In this document: positions 41,378 through 41,557 of the stretch, one piece after another
Layout of the letters: the number at the start of each line of letters is the position of its first letter
Numbering within the stretch: the stretch's first letter is position 1
Assembly (NCBI RefSeq): GCF_001545035.1
Contig: NZ_FCOJ02000062.1
Location: forward strand, 1 to 41,557
DNA: 41,557 nt
Origin: Caballeronia glebae
GTDB taxonomy: Bacteria > Pseudomonadota > Gammaproteobacteria > Burkholderiales > Burkholderiaceae
Direction of reading: 5' to 3'
Notes under the pieces: model-generated
What the model was told of the DNA's origin: nothing
The model's database searches: none
Seen by the model: the letters and a program-made list of their open reading frames with translations, nothing else
Made by a program: the position numbers and the translations under genes

Positions 41378-41557
41378 CCTTATCTCCATGTGGGGCAGCG
41401 GCGCCTGAGCGGGCTGCGATTGTTGCCAAATAGAGATGATGATAGGCGGACAGGATCTAGCGATAAAGACCTTTAAACAGGGCGGTTTCAAGGTTGAAGT
41501 GCAACAGCGGTTTTAATGTTTAGAGCCATGAGGTTGAGCTGCCGAAGCGAGTGTTGC

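Overview
The window looks like an accessory stretch of a Burkholderiales genome, most likely Paraburkholderia or Caballeronia. This rests on high GC and GC-rich third positions, the Burkholderia-type H-NS protein, the CbpA/CbpM pair, a TAXI substrate-binding protein with a C-terminal membrane anchor, and IS66 and IS110 debris. The genus is an inference; there is no rRNA, tRNA, CRISPR array or complete insertion sequence to fix it.

Left part (1-18.4 kb): an envelope and stress-type block. It opens with a DUF2254 membrane protein and a beta-carbonic anhydrase cut by the window edge. Next come two SYLF-domain proteins, a glycine-zipper protein, a secreted protein made of two related domains, and a tightly coupled operon of two LssY_C lipoproteins plus an alpha/beta-hydrolase lipoprotein. 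Several small exported proteins, a TAXI-type binding protein, a zinc-ribbon membrane protein and a SnoaL-like lipoprotein follow, and the block closes with cbpA-cbpM. Between these lie decayed pieces: two IS110 transposase fragments, a DUF2950 pseudogene and a LysR fragment.

Middle part (18.4-31.5 kb): a catabolic cluster that is partly broken. Its left flank is rubble: an ETF-ubiquinone oxidoreductase fragment with both an end and an internal deletion, and a frameshifted acyl-CoA synthetase fused by deletion to an SDR dehydrogenase that lost its cofactor-binding N-terminus. Then come a beta-keto acid cleavage enzyme, a metallo-beta-lactamase-fold hydrolase, a ribose-type ABC transporter (binding protein, double ATPase, two permeases, the first frameshifted), an SMP-30 lactonase, a 3-hydroxyisobutyryl-CoA hydrolase-like enzyme and a PRISE-type reductase. 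Together they suggest import of a sugar-like or lactone-forming compound and its conversion to CoA esters. The substrate cannot be read from the sequence and no dedicated regulator is present.

Junction (31.5-33.1 kb): two IS66 transposase C-termini point away from each other, joined by a 298-bp segment with near-perfect 29-bp terminal inverted repeats. Both transposase genes are cut at the same conserved codon. This is the most unusual structure in the window.

Right part (33.1-41.5 kb): a block of transcription and nucleoid genes: a divergent RpoD paralogue, a cold-shock protein, an H-NS-like protein, a protein with two helix-turn-helix-like repeats, an HU protein and a SET-domain protein whose C-terminal cysteine motif is shifted out of frame. 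An aldo/keto reductase ends the window.
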